From Ophiura sarsii (Eukaryota > Echinodermata > Ophiuroidea > Amphilepidida > Ophiuridae): 64,000 nt of DNA. A model generated the notes under the pieces. That model was not told where the DNA came from, did not search any database, and was given only the letters and a program-made list of their open reading frames with translations. A program made the translations under genes and the position numbers. Where the stretch lies: the NCBI GenBank assembly GCA_035610835.1, contig CM069459.1:29407570-29471569 (forward strand). The letters are read 5' to 3'. Positions 11,778 through 23,744 of this stretch are shown here, in pieces (position 1 is the first letter of the stretch; each line of letters starts with the position of its first letter).

Positions 11778-11888
11778 CGTCGCCATCCACATCATCATCA
11801 CATGCATCACCTATCCCGTCTCCGTCAGAATCAATTTGGTCTACATTAGGATCATGTATACAGTTATCAGGGGCGTTATCTAGAATGC
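11778..11888 (-). CDS. TSP3 repeat exon T4
   Basis: 37 residues with the most canonical TSP3 sequence of the set: APDNC, then DSDGDGIGDAC, then DDDVDGDG. The regular Asp spacing is the family's calcium-binding pattern. Acceptor GTTGTTGCAG, donor GTGAGTTG, phase 1-1. A foldback element ends 190 bases downstream, at 11587. Confidence 0.92.
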
Positions 11889-12011
11889 CTGCAACAACAA
11901 CATTATTAGAAATTACTAACATTTTGATAATTATTACAGTGGCTGATATACGGGGTATCAGATTTTTCTGATGATAGATTGATTTATATTACCACCACAC
12001 TCGATATTTTC

Positions 12012-12160
12012 AAAACCAATACCAAAACAAACCAAAATAAAAATAAAAACCAAAAAAACCAAAACCATATACAAACTAAAACTAAAACCAAAACTAACAA
12101 CAAAAACAAAAACAAAGTCCAAATCAATAACAAAAACAAATACAGCAATAGTAATGTTTA
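12012..12160. repeat. A/C-rich simple repeat (aaaaccaaaaac type)
   Basis: Low-complexity run of aaaacc, caaaaac and aaaaata variants; any ORF across it is an artefact. Confidence 0.85.
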
Positions 12161-12189
12161 TATTTAGTTTATATGATAACACTCCGACT

Positions 12190-12320
12190 AATATATTATG
12201 GAAGCAAGTGTGGCGCAACGGATAGTGGACTCGTAAAACAAGATATTGTAGGTCCAAGTCCCATTGTGGTCAACTTGCTGCGTTAAGGCACCATACATCG
12301 TGTGCAATACCCCAAATTAA
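12190..12320 (+). repeat. tRNA-derived SINE
   Basis: tggcgcaacggatagtggac (A-box-like) and ggtccaagtccc (B-box-like) are spaced as in a tRNA, followed by cttgctgcgttaaggcacc, typical of the conserved tail of tRNA-SINEs. Confidence 0.6.
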
Positions 12321-12452
12321 AAGAGAGAAATCACTCAATTATACAGGTCTGTCACTTTTGTCGACGTTTTATTTTCTCAGCCCTTCGACTTGTTCGCCAT
12401 GTCTAAATATAGCGGTCATATAGAGGGACGTAAGGAATCCAGTCTAACTTAC

Positions 12453-12566
12453 CATCATTGTCTGCGTCATCATTACATGCATCACCAGGTCCAGTTCCGT
12501 CACCGTCAGAATCCTCCTGTCCCCGATTTGGGACTAATGGACAATTGTCTTTGTCATCAGGAAAAC
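12453..12566 (-). CDS. TSP3 repeat exon T3
   Basis: 38 residues: [13 protein letters not shown], then [13 protein letters not shown], then NDDADNDG. Two extra residues (GP) sit in the loop just before GDAC compared with its neighbours. Acceptor TTTATAG, donor GTAAGTTA, phase 1-1. Downstream in the intron is a tRNA-derived repeat. Confidence 0.91.
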
Positions 12567-12749
12567 CTATAAATAAATAAATCAGACAATACATAATAAA
12601 GATAAATGCAAATAATTAAAGGGACTCACAAATCTACAATCGCTTTCCCGACATCTCTTAGATTTTTATCTGTTACTTATAAACATGATACATTAAACAC
12701 CCGTGACCATCAAAATACATACGAAATACTCCTTGTACAAAATGCGGAC

Positions 12750-12964
12750 TTAACCCCCTGGGCACTACCTGTATATCTAGCAGTGCTTCTAATTGGTTAA
12801 TTACAAGATAATACTCATTTGAATAACCAATTACGATACAGCTTTCAAACTATTTCACCCGATCTTTATCAGAGATACAATTATTTTAACAATGTCTTTG
12901 ATTGGTGCAATAAATGATGTATCCATCTTTCTGACCAATCGGCCGGTAGTTCTCAGGGGGTTAA
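12750..12964. mobile_element. piggyBac-like MITE, copy 1 (TTAA target site)
   Basis: TTAA CCCCCTG ... CAGGGGG TTAA bounds 215 bp. TTAA duplication and CCC...GGG ends are the hallmark of piggyBac-type elements. A homologous copy in opposite orientation is at 27903-28118. Confidence 0.85.
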
Positions 12965-13163
12965 ACAGCGGTAACTACAAACAGATTCATGATCAAATTT
13001 ATCTTGATTTTAAAAATAAAAATATATGTGCGATACGAAAGTTGAGCCTATAACAAAGTAACAGCATAGAATCAACCATCTAATCGATAAACAGCATTTT
13101 AAACCGCTTCCACAATGCTCAATGCATTAACCCGTTATATTACATGTATAAACCCTATGTTAC

Positions 13164-13271
13164 CGTCATTGTCATCGTCATCGTCGCACGCATCACCATT
13201 GCCATCTTCGTCGGTATTAAGCTGATTTGCGTTCGCCACAAACTGGCAATTATCGTCTGTATCCTCGACAC
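13164..13271 (-). CDS. TSP3 repeat exon T2
   Basis: 36 residues: [24 protein letters not shown], then a DDDDDNDG end. Donor GTAACATA is weaker than its neighbours' donors but keeps GT; acceptor TATAAAG. Phase 1-1. A piggyBac-like MITE lies 200 bases downstream in the intron. Confidence 0.9.
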
Positions 13272-14033
13272 CTTTATACATTGAGAAAGGAATAAGAAAA
13301 AGAAAAAACAAAACAAATTAATGAGCTATTAGGGAAAAAGAACATAAACATGTTTCAGTAAACGTACAAGGGAAATAAAGACAAGCAATGCATTATAATA
13401 ATTACTAAAAGTATCTACAAATAAATATATACAGCGAAAAAGATTAGAAAATGAATAAAAATCACTGACTTGTGTGTGTCTTTCAATTATTACTATTATA
13501 TACCCATTTAAAACCACATTTTAAACATAAGTTTATATGCATGTATACCCGGGTTTTTTTTACCCGCTGCAATGTGTCTAAAATATAAACTGCAAACGGT
13601 GTAACTGTCTTTAAAAAAATGTTACAAAGACACATTATGTCAAAGACTATTTTGTAATTATGTGCCATCAACATGATCAAGGTCCATATCTTTTTGTATT
13701 GGGAAAATTTGTTATTTACCGTTTGTCCTTTTTATTTGTATCATTCTAAATGTTATGTGCCTTGAGCTTTCTTAATTGAGTGGATATGTGCCTTTTCACA
13801 ATTATTATTGTTATTATTTTAAGTAGTATTAGCGTTATTTATTATGATGATAGGGGAATAAGAAGAAATTATTTTCAAAAGAATTTCACCTTAACGTCAT
13901 TTTAAATAATAGATTTCGCCCTAACGAACAAAAAACTGAATAAATCGCATTGTTTTCTTCGCCTTATCGTTTAAAATAACAAAGTTACAATTATTATTAT
14001 TTGTAATACCCCACTTGAAGTTATAATAATTAC

Positions 14034-14141
14034 CATCATTGTCGTCATCATCGTCGCAGGCGTCACCCGCATCATCGTCGTCATTATTAGATTGATCCGG
14101 ATTAACAACGGAGGGACAATTATCGTTTTCGTCCGTTACTC
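14034..14141 (-). CDS. TSP3 repeat exon T1
   Basis: 36 residues: VTDENDNCPSVVNPDQ, then NNDDDDAGDAC, then DDDDDNDG. It completes the partial TSP3 start (DPDEDQDG) encoded at the end of the Gly-rich exon upstream, which supports joining the two exons. Acceptor GTTCAG, donor GTAATTAT, phase 1-1. Confidence 0.91.
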
Positions 14142-14439
14142 CTGAACACATTGATAACAAGACGAAAACAACGAAATTAAAGCCGTGAAAAAAGTGAACA
14201 GTGTGAAACACGGATACATTGTGCAAAAGAAACGTTAATCTCAATTAATGTCATTTTAAGCCTGATAAAAAATTTGATACATTTATTTCAGTCGTTGAAT
14301 CCTCAAGCTGTCGCAGAAAATACATTTTGAAATACTTTTCCTAGTAAGAACTACGAGCTTAATCACCGTAAAAGGGGTTTGATGATCATCTTGTACTCAG
14401 CAAGCATGCTTATTATAGGCTTTTTGAGCCTGGCCCGAG

Positions 14440-14660
14440 CATTTTGCTTGATTGTCCTTCAGGACCCAAGCGTGTGTCCGTACGGACCGACCGTGTAGAC
14501 AAACAAACAAACAGCAAGACTTGGCATGTACTGGGCCAGTGCGTGCCGGTGCATTTGCCAGGCACGCACAAGTCCAGTACTGGACCAGCACATACAGCGA
14601 CATGCACTGGGCCTTTGAGTGTACCCATCAGTATTGGGCAAGCCGATATCTAACATTTTT
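14440..14660. repeat. tgcactgggcc / ggccagtgc palindromic cluster
   Basis: GC-richer block with repeated inverted motifs (tactgggccagtgcgtgcc, agtccagtactggacc, gcactgggcc). Related motifs reappear at 17724-17750. Confidence 0.6.
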
Positions 14661-14684
14661 GGTCCGAAATTGATTCACTCGATA

Positions 14685-15010
14685 CTACTTTAACTCGAAA
14701 GTCGATAATCTAACGCTAAATCTAACCAAAATTGTTAACTCGAAACTTAAAACTCAAAATATTTACTCAAAACTTCAAAACTCGAAACTCGAAATTTCAA
14801 CTAGGAACTCAATACTCGAAAACTCGAAATTATTTAACCCAATCTCAAAACTCGAGAATTTGTTAACTCGAAACTCGAAAGTGTTAACTTGAACCTCGAA
14901 ATGTTAAGTACAAACTCAATACTTGAAACTCGAAACTCAAAAGTAGTTAACTCCAATCTCCAAACTCGAATTATATTAACTCGAAACTCAATACTAAACA
15001 TCGAAAATGT
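14685..15010. repeat. Degenerate aactcgaaa satellite
   Basis: More than 25 variants of aactcgaaa/ctcaatactc; short-period repeat without coding potential. Confidence 0.85.
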
Positions 15011-15011
15011 G

Positions 15012-15580
15012 GATACCATGTAGACCTATTTTTTCCTGAAAATGCATTATTTTTCCATAGCAACCAATGAATGTCGAAATATTATTTTAAAATAAAAACA
15101 CATCAAAAATGTTGATCATCAAACAAGTCAGGTTGTCGTTGGTGCCAATCGATAAACAATAAACCATGTAGACCTATTTTTCCCGAAAATGCATTATTTT
15201 ACCAGGTTTCCATAGCAACCAATAGATGTCAAAACATGATTTTTTAAAAATCAAAACACATCGAAAAAATGTGGATCATCAACCTAAGTCAGGCTTTTGC
15301 AAAGTTTTGGTGCCACTTGGTAAAAAAACAACCATGTAGACCTATTTATTCCCGAAAATGCATTATTTTACAAGGTTTCTATAGCAACCAATATATGTCA
15401 AAACATGATTTTTAAATCAAAACACATCGAAAATGTTGATAATCAAACATGTCAGGTTGTTGCAAAGTTTTGGTACTACTTGGAAAAAAATAAACCATAT
15501 AGACCTATTTTCCCCCGAAAATGCATTATTTTACATAGTTTCCATAGCAACCAGTATGATTTTTAAATCAAAACATAACG
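15012..15580. repeat. Tandem repeat of about 150-167 bp, four copies
   Basis: Units begin catgtagacctatttttt and contain gaaaatgcattatttt and ccatagcaacca; starts near 15017, 15165, 15332 and 15498. Confidence 0.85.
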
Positions 15581-15802
15581 CCAATGGGGATCATCATTAA
15601 TGTTTATAAAGTAATAAAATCATCTTCAAAAAATGAAAATATCCACGGCATGAGCTGGACATGCCGATGCGTACACATGCACCGTGTCATTTCATGCACC
15701 CATTGTCTGGACACGCCAATGTCGCATTTACTGGACATGTCCATGTACACATCGGCTGGGAATGAATTGGGCATAAGTACCAGCACAGTCCATGTCACAT
15801 GT

Positions 15803-17723
15803 GGTCACATTTATTAAGTTGGGACCCTATTGCGTCACATGCATACATTTGACAAAAATTACATGTGATAATGCTCTAAGCCTAATAACTCAAAAAGTAT
15901 AAATCCAAAGTGTGCAAAAGTATGCATTGTTAGAAAGCTGAGATATCTAGGATTGTGAATATCTAGTGTTTGTTCTATATAGTATAGATGGTGTGACCGG
16001 TGACGTCATGTATTTACAAATGGGACACCCTCTCTTGATTCCCTCCGGGCAGAATATACAGTAAAGTTAATGAAGACAACATGAAATTTCTTTCTAATGA
16101 ATTGTAAAACTCATTTATTTTTAATTCTTTTTGTGAAATTCGATAGCTTATAGCATTCCTAAGCAAGTTTAAAGACAGTTTTGATAACAATTTGCTGTAA
16201 CACCACAATCTAGTTAGAAAACCTGATCTGGCCTATGTAAACTATAGGAATCTTGCCCGGTTAGTTTTGTCTCAAAACAACGGTCACCTCATCTATACAG
16301 GGTTACTTAGGAAATATATAGGGTGTAACAAAAGAAATATTACTATGTAATTACTGTATGCTTCCTAATTTAAACATAGTGCATTGAAATAAATATTGAC
16401 CCCCAGATTTGAGAAGCCAAAGTCAAGGCCCTTCCGGTCATATATTATTTATAGGGGTTAAGTAATTGTCAAACGAAAATACAGGGTGATCAAAATGTGT
16501 CAATTTTCACATAAAAAACTATATATTCTGTGTGGACAGTATGACAAAAATGTATATAAATGTTGTTTGTTCAAAAGAAACACTTATATGAAGTTTATGA
16601 ACATACCTTTCTGGTAGAAAGGTACAATTCATTCAAATATTATTATACAGGGTGTCCAAAAATTAAGGAAACAAATTCGGCTGATTACTTACAACCTTAT
16701 TTCTGTATTATGAATTGATTACAATGTTATGACATCTTGCTAACATACATAATTAAAACTGTTGATCTATAGAAATCAGCATTGGATATTAAACAATTTG
16801 AAAATGATATACTAGTAGGGTGACGGCGATGGACATGTTAATCCTAAACACTAAAAAGTGATATTATTGGTCGGATTTGGTGGATTAAATAAGTACTTCC
16901 TAGGTAATTAGTATCAATATAATTAGCAAAGATTATCTAAAATATTAAGGAACATTAGGTCCAACTTCATTAAAACACTGCAGAGATATTGTCCCCCATC
17001 CCCCAGTTACCATTTGAAATGGGTAATAATCTGCCGTTGATACATTTTCAGATGGTATTTGTTGTATGTAATTAATTAGTAATATTAATTAATTGGGGAT
17101 GTAATTAACACTAATTAAGGTTTGGTAATTACAATAATGATACTAATCACACAAAATAATAATTCAATGAACTAATACACATAAGGTTTAATCATTTATT
17201 TTGCCCATCCCATTGGAAATACATAGCATGCATCCTCACCCGCATGCATCATCACCCGCCTCCACCCTGACTAATTGTAATTAACGCGTTATAGTAATTA
17301 ATCTCAACTTGATTTATAAATTTGTCTTATAGATACTATTAAAACAATAAATTATCTTCCAAATGAGACTAAATATACTCAATTGTGATGTATGGTTTGA
17401 AAAATATAAGCATTTGAATTGCAAATAAGCGAAAAAATGTTGCCCATCCCATTGGAAATACATAGTGTGCATCCTCACCCGCGTGCATCCTCACCCGCCT
17501 CCACCCTGACTAATTGTAATTAACGAGTTATAGTAATTAATCTCAACTTGATTTATACATTTTTCTTATAGATACTATTAAAGCAATAAATTATCTTCCA
17601 AATTAGACTAAATATACTCAATTGTAATGTATGGTTTGAAAAATATAAGCATTTGAATGACAAATAAGCGAACAAATGTGACGAATCCACCCTATTTAGG
17701 GTCCCAACTTAAGATATGTGACC
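15803..17723. mobile_element. TIR element, 1.9 kb
   Basis: 27-bp ends with two mismatches: ggtcacatttattaagttgg... at 15803 and its complement ending 17723. Inside are repeated cagggtg motifs (16299, 16482, 16648) and a 239-bp direct duplication. No transposase ORF. Confidence 0.7.
17203..17680. repeat. 239-bp direct duplication
   Basis: gcccatcccattggaaatac starts both copies (17203 and 17442); they differ at a few positions. Lies inside the 1.9-kb TIR element. Confidence 0.93.
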
Positions 17724-17899
17724 ATGTACTGGGCCAGTACATGCCGAAGTTTGCCGTGTAGCCTGTATACACCTCAATAAGACTATTAAGGAGATGAGGT
17801 TGTAGGACATAGGTAGTAATAGGTACCGATGGGAGGATAGTCGATGAAATGGTATGATAAGCTTATGAATATAATATGAGGCGTAGTAAACTGTCTTAC

Positions 17900-18088
17900 C
17901 GTCTTGGTCTTCGTCAGGGTCGACCCCTGAAGGACCACCGCCTCCTGAAGGACCACCGCCTCCTGGACCACCGCCTCCTGGACCACCGCCTCCTTGGACA
18001 CCGCCGCCTCCTGAAGGACCACCGCCGCCTCCTGAAGGACCATTGCTTCCTTGGACACCGCCGCTTCCTGCAGGACCACCTTCTTGAA
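17900..18088 (-). CDS. Gly-rich linker exon Gb with first half of a TSP3 loop
   Basis: 63 residues, mostly Gly with Pro, Ser, Val and Gln in short repeats of the type GGGGP and GGVQGG, ending VDPDEDQDG. The repeats come from a purine/pyrimidine minisatellite of about 9-18 bases (plus-strand motif tcctggaccaccgcc). Not collagen: there is no regular Gly-X-Y. It probably acts as a flexible spacer between TSP1 and TSP3. Phase 1-1; acceptor CACAACAAG is weak, donor GTAAGACAG is strong. It is homologous to the shorter linker at 27.8 kb. Confidence 0.75.
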
Positions 18089-18405
18089 CTTGTTGTGATA
18101 GTATGTGAAGTAACGAAATTAATTTTATTATTGAAATGGCAAGAAATAATACTTGTTAATTTGTGATAGCACACTATGCTTTTAATTGTCTTCGCTAAAT
18201 CCAGGGGAAAACCGGACAATATATCATATCCTCATCTCAAGCGTGTGAGTAGCCTAGTGGGTTAGATCAGCTCGTGAGAACCGTTTTCTTTTTATTTGGC
18301 ATAACCCTACGAGTTACTTTTTGTACTTTTACGTTTGTGTTCCTCGTTGACTATCGAGCACTCTTGTTATTTGGTTTCTATTGTTTAAATTTTATATCAA
18401 CTTAC

Positions 18406-18579
18406 GGCATTCGGCGGCGTTACAAACTTCAATTTCCGAATATGGTATTCCCTTACATAGCGACTGTAGGTCAGCTACGGAATTGTCATAATTTAGGCAT
18501 ATCTGCGTGCGATATCGCGTACCACCACCACAGGCCACAGTACAATCGCTCCAGTCTTCATCTCTGTAAACCCACCCCG
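18406..18579 (-). CDS. TSP1 exon b
   Basis: 58 residues of a thrombospondin type 1 domain: WVYRDEDWSDC, then CTVACGGGTRYRTQIC, with six Cys as expected. The family's O-fucose site is CxxS/TCG; here it is CTVACG, so the acceptor Thr/Ser is replaced by Ala. Acceptor GTTTACAG, donor GTAAGTTG, phase 1-1. Close paralogue of the TSP1 exon at 29.1 kb. Confidence 0.92.
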
Positions 18580-18599
18580 CTGTAAACATGGTAAATAAA

Positions 18600-20680
18600 C
18601 AACGAGTGTGTTAAAGGTGCTACCTAAAATAGTTTGTAAATGAAATCTATAGTGTTTCAATGTTACCAGTTATGAATGAATCTCGATAATGCATGGCAGC
18701 GGACAAGACCATCGCAATCCATCGCTCGTTTTCCCGCTGCCCTTAGCTGGATTCGTTATGAATGTCTATTTCATGAAGTGGTCTTCAGGATTGATTGTGA
18801 TGTCTAAATAAACATACACGAACAATTATTTCTTTGTAGTTTTTGGCTATGTTACAATGCCCTTCTGTTGTCTGAAACAACAGAAATACCATTAAAAGCT
18901 CTCTTGAGGAGTAATGTCTTCTACTTAATGGGATAAGGATTAAGTCCTATATGCGCACAATTCCCCGTTAATTCTCTAAGATGATGTGTGGATAGTGTTA
19001 TGGTTTTGCATTAAGGGGAGATTGAAGATGAAAAGGTGATTTTCCAAAGTATTGCTCGTATGGTCTACATATTTGGTGGAATGATGTTCTTTTGATGATA
19101 CATTTTATTTTGCGCACATGTAAATAACGCTATGGCAACGACGCCATTTTTTTTTTCAACCATAGTTTCGCGTACAGCTTTTTTCATCAACATTGTCCGA
19201 ATCTATACATCGTAGAAACACACTTTCCCCAACAAAGAAGGCAGTTTGGTTTTTGTACACATTATTTGATGCGCAAATTTGCGTCACCTTTTCCGCTTTG
19301 ATGAGCCATTAGGTCTAAAACCCAATGACTTATCTGATTTAAATAAGATGTAAATTAAAGCTGATATTTCAAAGTTTTGTATTAAGTTAAAATCTCAAAA
19401 TGTGTTCAAACTCAAAAATTCATCTATTAGTTATGACTACAGTAGAAATATTTGCATATAATACAGACTAGTCATACCACTTGATAAAAGGATAATATTC
19501 TGAGTGTGATAGTGTGGATAGTGTCTATCTTGAGATTGCACGATAGGCAGAAGTTGATTTCGGAACTCATATGCGAATGGCACTTTAAATTATCCAAGAG
19601 GGCATGCGAGGAAGGAAAGGGATACAATAACGTGTTGCTAAAGGCAAAAGTGGTTCCCTTAACGTTCACTTACGTTTACTCAAGTAAAATGGACGTTATC
19701 GTGTACACTACAGTGCAACAGAGCATACATTACCACAAGTGCATGTTATTGAAATTACGCTCTAATTCAAAAAGTTACATTATGCAAGACAAGGAGACAG
19801 TATTATATTATAGAATACAACTTGGGAATTCAATGTTATAGAGAAAAAATTCCGAAGTCAGGTATAATAAGAAATGTAACAATACTGATAATCATACAAA
19901 GAAAACAAAGAGAACTTTAAAACAAGCTGTTTTGATTATATATATGACACACATACTTAGGATTGCAATTTTCATGGTTGTACAATACTCAGGCCGGGCA
20001 CTATATTTATAAGTCAATATTTGGTAATTTATGCTCTGTTGCACTGTCGCAACCCAGAATATAAGGACACTTGGTTATGGTGTCAAAATCATCATAGATA
20101 ATAAATTTGGACTGTAATGTTTCACTATGAGTCGAACACATGTGTTGCTGAATCTGTTTTCACTAATAAATTCAAGTTTCCTGCAACATCAGATCATTCT
20201 ATATTATGCAATTAATGAAAATGTGTGACTTCTTTTAATCCCCTTAAAAATATCCAATTCCTCATGAATAATGAATCAAGCTCATTATAGCGTATGTACT
20301 CATGTTGGCAGTATGTAAATTTTTGACTTCCTTTCGAAATTATCCTCGCAATTGTTTGCCAATTAATTCACTCAAGTGAAACTAATTCCAAGAACTCTCA
20401 GATATTTATAATGGATCTCTTTATTAATCTTCAATATAACAGTTGCGAGGGAGTTTAAGTTTCATTTTAATACCATGGCTTTCATTTTATGAAACCATGA
20501 TTCATATTGCCTATACTTTCCCATTGCACCCCCAATGACCTGTTGTATTTATTTCACGTAACTTATTATTATTGACAGGCTAATTTGACTCGTAAATTAA
20601 CTAAACATATCAAAGAGCCCTTACATGAACTAAACATATAAAAGAGCACATTTTAAATCATTTTTTTTCCCTATAATAAC
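18600..20680. other. Intron sequence without recognised features
   Basis: AT-rich intron between the TSP1 b and follistatin-N-like copy 3 exons. A 111-residue plus-strand ORF at 19506-19841 has no recognisable domain and is probably chance. Confidence 0.6.
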
Positions 20681-20689
20681 GGACTTTGC

Positions 20690-21580
20690 CTTGAGGATGG
20701 CCATAGAAGGAAGAGAAGAAGAGCTAGGTTTCCATTGACAGGCGTAGAAGTAGGCGGATAGGGCCAGAGGTGGTAACAGACTTTTACTTCGCTGATGACA
20801 TTGCATTGTTGTCAGAGACATTTCAGCAAGCACAAGATCTACTGCAAAGAGTTGAGTCATCAGTTACAAAGGTCGGTCTGAAAATGAATGCTGGCAAGAC
20901 AAAGTACATGTCATATAACCAAAGTCAGAAGGGTTCTATACAGACAAACGATGGTACCAAGTTGGATGAGGTACAATATTTTGAATATCTTGGTGCCTGG
21001 ACGGAGAGTACAGCAAACATGCAAAGGACATAAACAACGCAAAGCAGCAGCATGGAGAGAATGGAGTAAAATGACCAAAATATGGAAGTCAACTCTTGTT
21101 CGGAAATTCAAACTTCGCCTATTTGCCTCTACAGTATAGTCGGTTCTGTTATATGGTTGCGAAGCTTGGACAATCACTCCCAGGTTACAGACAGAGCTCG
21201 ATGGCTGCTACACCAGAATGCTGAGAGCAGTACCCAATGACAACTGGAAACAACATATACCAAATACCAAATTGTATGGTGACCTCCCCAAAATAAGCCA
21301 GAAGATTCAAAAGAGACGGACAAGGTTTGCTGGCCACTGTTACAGAAGTGAAGAGCCAGTCTCCAAACTGGTGCACTGGACCCCCCAAACATGGCAAAAG
21401 AAAGCCGGGAAGACCTGCTCTGACATTCATTGACTTACTCAAGCAAGATACAGGATTGGAGACAAGTAAGATAATGACAGCAATGAAGGACCGAAAAGGG
21501 TGGAGAGCCATCGTAGATCGGGGACACCACCCAGTTAAGCAAGTAAGCAATGATGTCTACAAATTACCAAAATTTGTTTA
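20690..21580 (+). mobile_element. Non-LTR retrotransposon remnant (reverse transcriptase 3' part)
   Basis: The catalytic signature FADDIALLS is encoded near 20788-20814, followed by GLKMNAGKTKYM. Further frames give LYGCEAWTI, RMLRAVPNDNW, RRTRFAGHC and KPGRPALTFIDLLK, the typical C-terminal part of LINE ORF2. At least two frameshifts and stops (near 21033 and 21139-21433) make it dead. Same class as many deuterostome LINE ORF2 fragments; clade not assigned. Confidence 0.9.
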
Positions 21581-22031
21581 AACAAACCTGTAAGAACTTT
21601 TCATTAATTAGTAAACCTAGAATACCAACAACAAAATCAGAATATTTCATTGGGTTCCCAGTGTATTCTCTCAATTTGAAGCATCCGAAGTTTCCTACGT
21701 TTATTAAATACACTGAACTCCAACACTCAGATTGACGAGTATCCATAAGAATAACGATGTTACTTTAAACACACCGAAAACATTGTGAACTATGTGTAAT
21801 TGGTGGAGTAAGGTAAAAGAAATGCGCTGTAAGGAAATGACCGTGCATAACATCAGTCGCTGCATCAGCTATATATTTACACAATTCCCAGGGCACACGC
21901 TATACACGTAAAAGTTTGATTTCCCCGCGCTGTATCAAGCACGTGGTTTGTTTGGATACGACGCATTATTAGCTATTATTAGCTAATTTAGTGAGGGGTG
22001 TTTATATTTAAACACGCCTAAAAATACCTAC

Positions 22032-22139
22032 CGCACTCAGTGCTTAATCCGGAGGACTGTTCACAGCGTGAATGGCCCCCTTGGTTAAGTGTACACACTT
22101 CATCCTCTGAACAGTCCTGTACATCTTCGTCACAGATAC
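22032..22139 (-). CDS. Follistatin-N-like Cys module exon, copy 3
   Basis: 36 residues with the Cys pattern C-(7)-C-(5)-C-(9)-C-(10)-C: ICDEDVQDC, EDEVC, GGHSRC, STEC. The core CxxxxxC...GxxxC resembles the follistatin/osteonectin N-terminal (FOLN) EGF-like motif; that assignment is tentative. Phase 1-1; acceptor TTTTATAG, donor GTAGGTAT. Always found just downstream of an EGF exon in this gene. Confidence 0.78.
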
Positions 22140-22319
22140 CTATAAAATGTCAATAGTACACAAGGTTGTAATTATCAGCTTCTTCCGATTCACAATGCGA
22201 TAAGCCACTATTGCAACGCGCCATTTAAGGATGATCCTATGGTTAATATTTTATTTGATATTTTAATCCTAACCCATTCGGACACTTTTTGTCAGAATTT
22301 TTTTTGCGCGGAGAAAAGT

Positions 22320-22490
22320 GACCCCAAAAGTCACCGCGACCCCCCCCCCCCCCCCCCCCCCCCCCCACCCCCACCCGGGATTTGAACCACGGAGTATAGC
22401 CTGGGTTCATTTTATCCTCGAAAAACTTGCACGCCGGGTGGACCATAGAGATTGGCTCGTTGGATTCTGTTGGATTTGGCAGGGTTGGGG
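22320..22490 (-). repeat. SINE-like dispersed repeat, copy 2, with poly-C tract
   Basis: Minus strand resembles the repeat at 2240-2500 (cacccggcgtgcaagttttt, aaccctgcca). Contains a C run of about 26 bases near 22341-22366. Confidence 0.5.
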
Positions 22491-23627
22491 TTAATAAAGC
22501 TTGCTGAGCTCCACAATAATCTGAAATTTGAGCTTGATCGGAGGTACGGTTTTATAGATATGACAATTTTATTGTCAAAAATGAAGCAAACTTGAAGCGT
22601 TCATTTCTTTTGTTTCTTATTGTGTTTTTTTTACCCGCTAGCAAAATAATTAATCTAAGCAATATTGTTGAATGTCGTGTTCCGTGCTCAATTAACCCTA
22701 AAACACTGATAACTACAAAACATTACTCTTATATAGGTGCTGATAGCGCGTGCTTCCCCAGTGATTTAGTTTAAATGTGACATCAAAGTCATGAAAATCG
22801 CAAATGTACAGCAATTGCATCAGAGATGATACGACTTTGAGAAATTCACGCTAGTATGTGAAATTCAATTAGTTATAGGTGATGTTGTCCCGATTTTGCA
22901 GATACGTTATTTAATGGGAACAAGGTTTACGCGAAAATACGGTGATCGAATTAGACACTGTTAGAGCTACTACATACATGTAGATACGACAGTGTGTGAA
23001 ACGCAACAATTTCAATAGTCAACATAATGACGTAATACAAATAAATAAATACATATTAATATTAAAATTATATTTACACCGCGCCTTTGCCTGAAGAGGT
23101 TCTCGGGAGAGTTCGGAAGAGGAACGACAATATTAATGCTGCCAATGTCTTAATATGATATTAATAACCTAATTATTTGTTCTTCTTTTGGAGAACATGA
23201 CAAGTCAAACACATGCGAAATGTGAAGTAGGCCCTTAGTATAATGCTAGCGATGAATTTCAGAAGTGTAATGTACCTATGCTTTAGCCAGAGAAGCTTCA
23301 ATTTTACAGCTTATGAATTTTAAAACATTTTCTTCGCGCGTAAAGGGTGTATTTTACCTGATGTTACCAAGTGCTTTGCGCTGTATATCAATAGCAGAGC
23401 CCGTCGACACGTTCAGAACAGTTAACATCTGTTGAATGTACTCTCTCTTTTTGGCTACGACACCCTTTGTTGTAAGTCTACATTTCATTGGCCACTTAGA
23501 GATTTAGTGCGAAGACAATTATCCTCTAGTCAACTAGTCCATTGTTTAATCAAATCAATTTCCTTGATCTGGACTGATAGGTCAACACTTTGAGATTAGC
23601 GACCCCCATAGAATAATAAGTACTTAC

Positions 23628-23744
23628 TTGTATGGCAGGTATCATCGTACCATTCTTCATTGCAAGTGCATGTATAGGTACCATCACCTAAGTCATTGCA
23701 TGTGCCACAATGTTCACACGGAGATGGATTACACGGATTCAGTA
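23628..23744 (-). CDS. EGF-like exon, copy 3
   Basis: 39 residues: LNPCNPSPCEHCGTC, GDGTYTCTCNEEW, then DTC. Six EGF Cys are present plus a seventh in EHCGTC, where most EGF domains have GG. Lacks the D-x-D/N calcium-binding start. Phase 1-1; acceptor ATATCAG, donor GTAAGTAC. Confidence 0.9.

Noticed and set aside
19506..19841. A 111-codon plus-strand ORF as a gene
   Set aside because: No domain, no similarity to anything I recognise, and it lies in AT-rich intron DNA where such ORFs arise by chance.
20770..21581. A host gene encoding reverse-transcriptase-like protein
   Set aside because: Stops and frameshifts divide it and only the C-terminal part of a LINE ORF2 is present.
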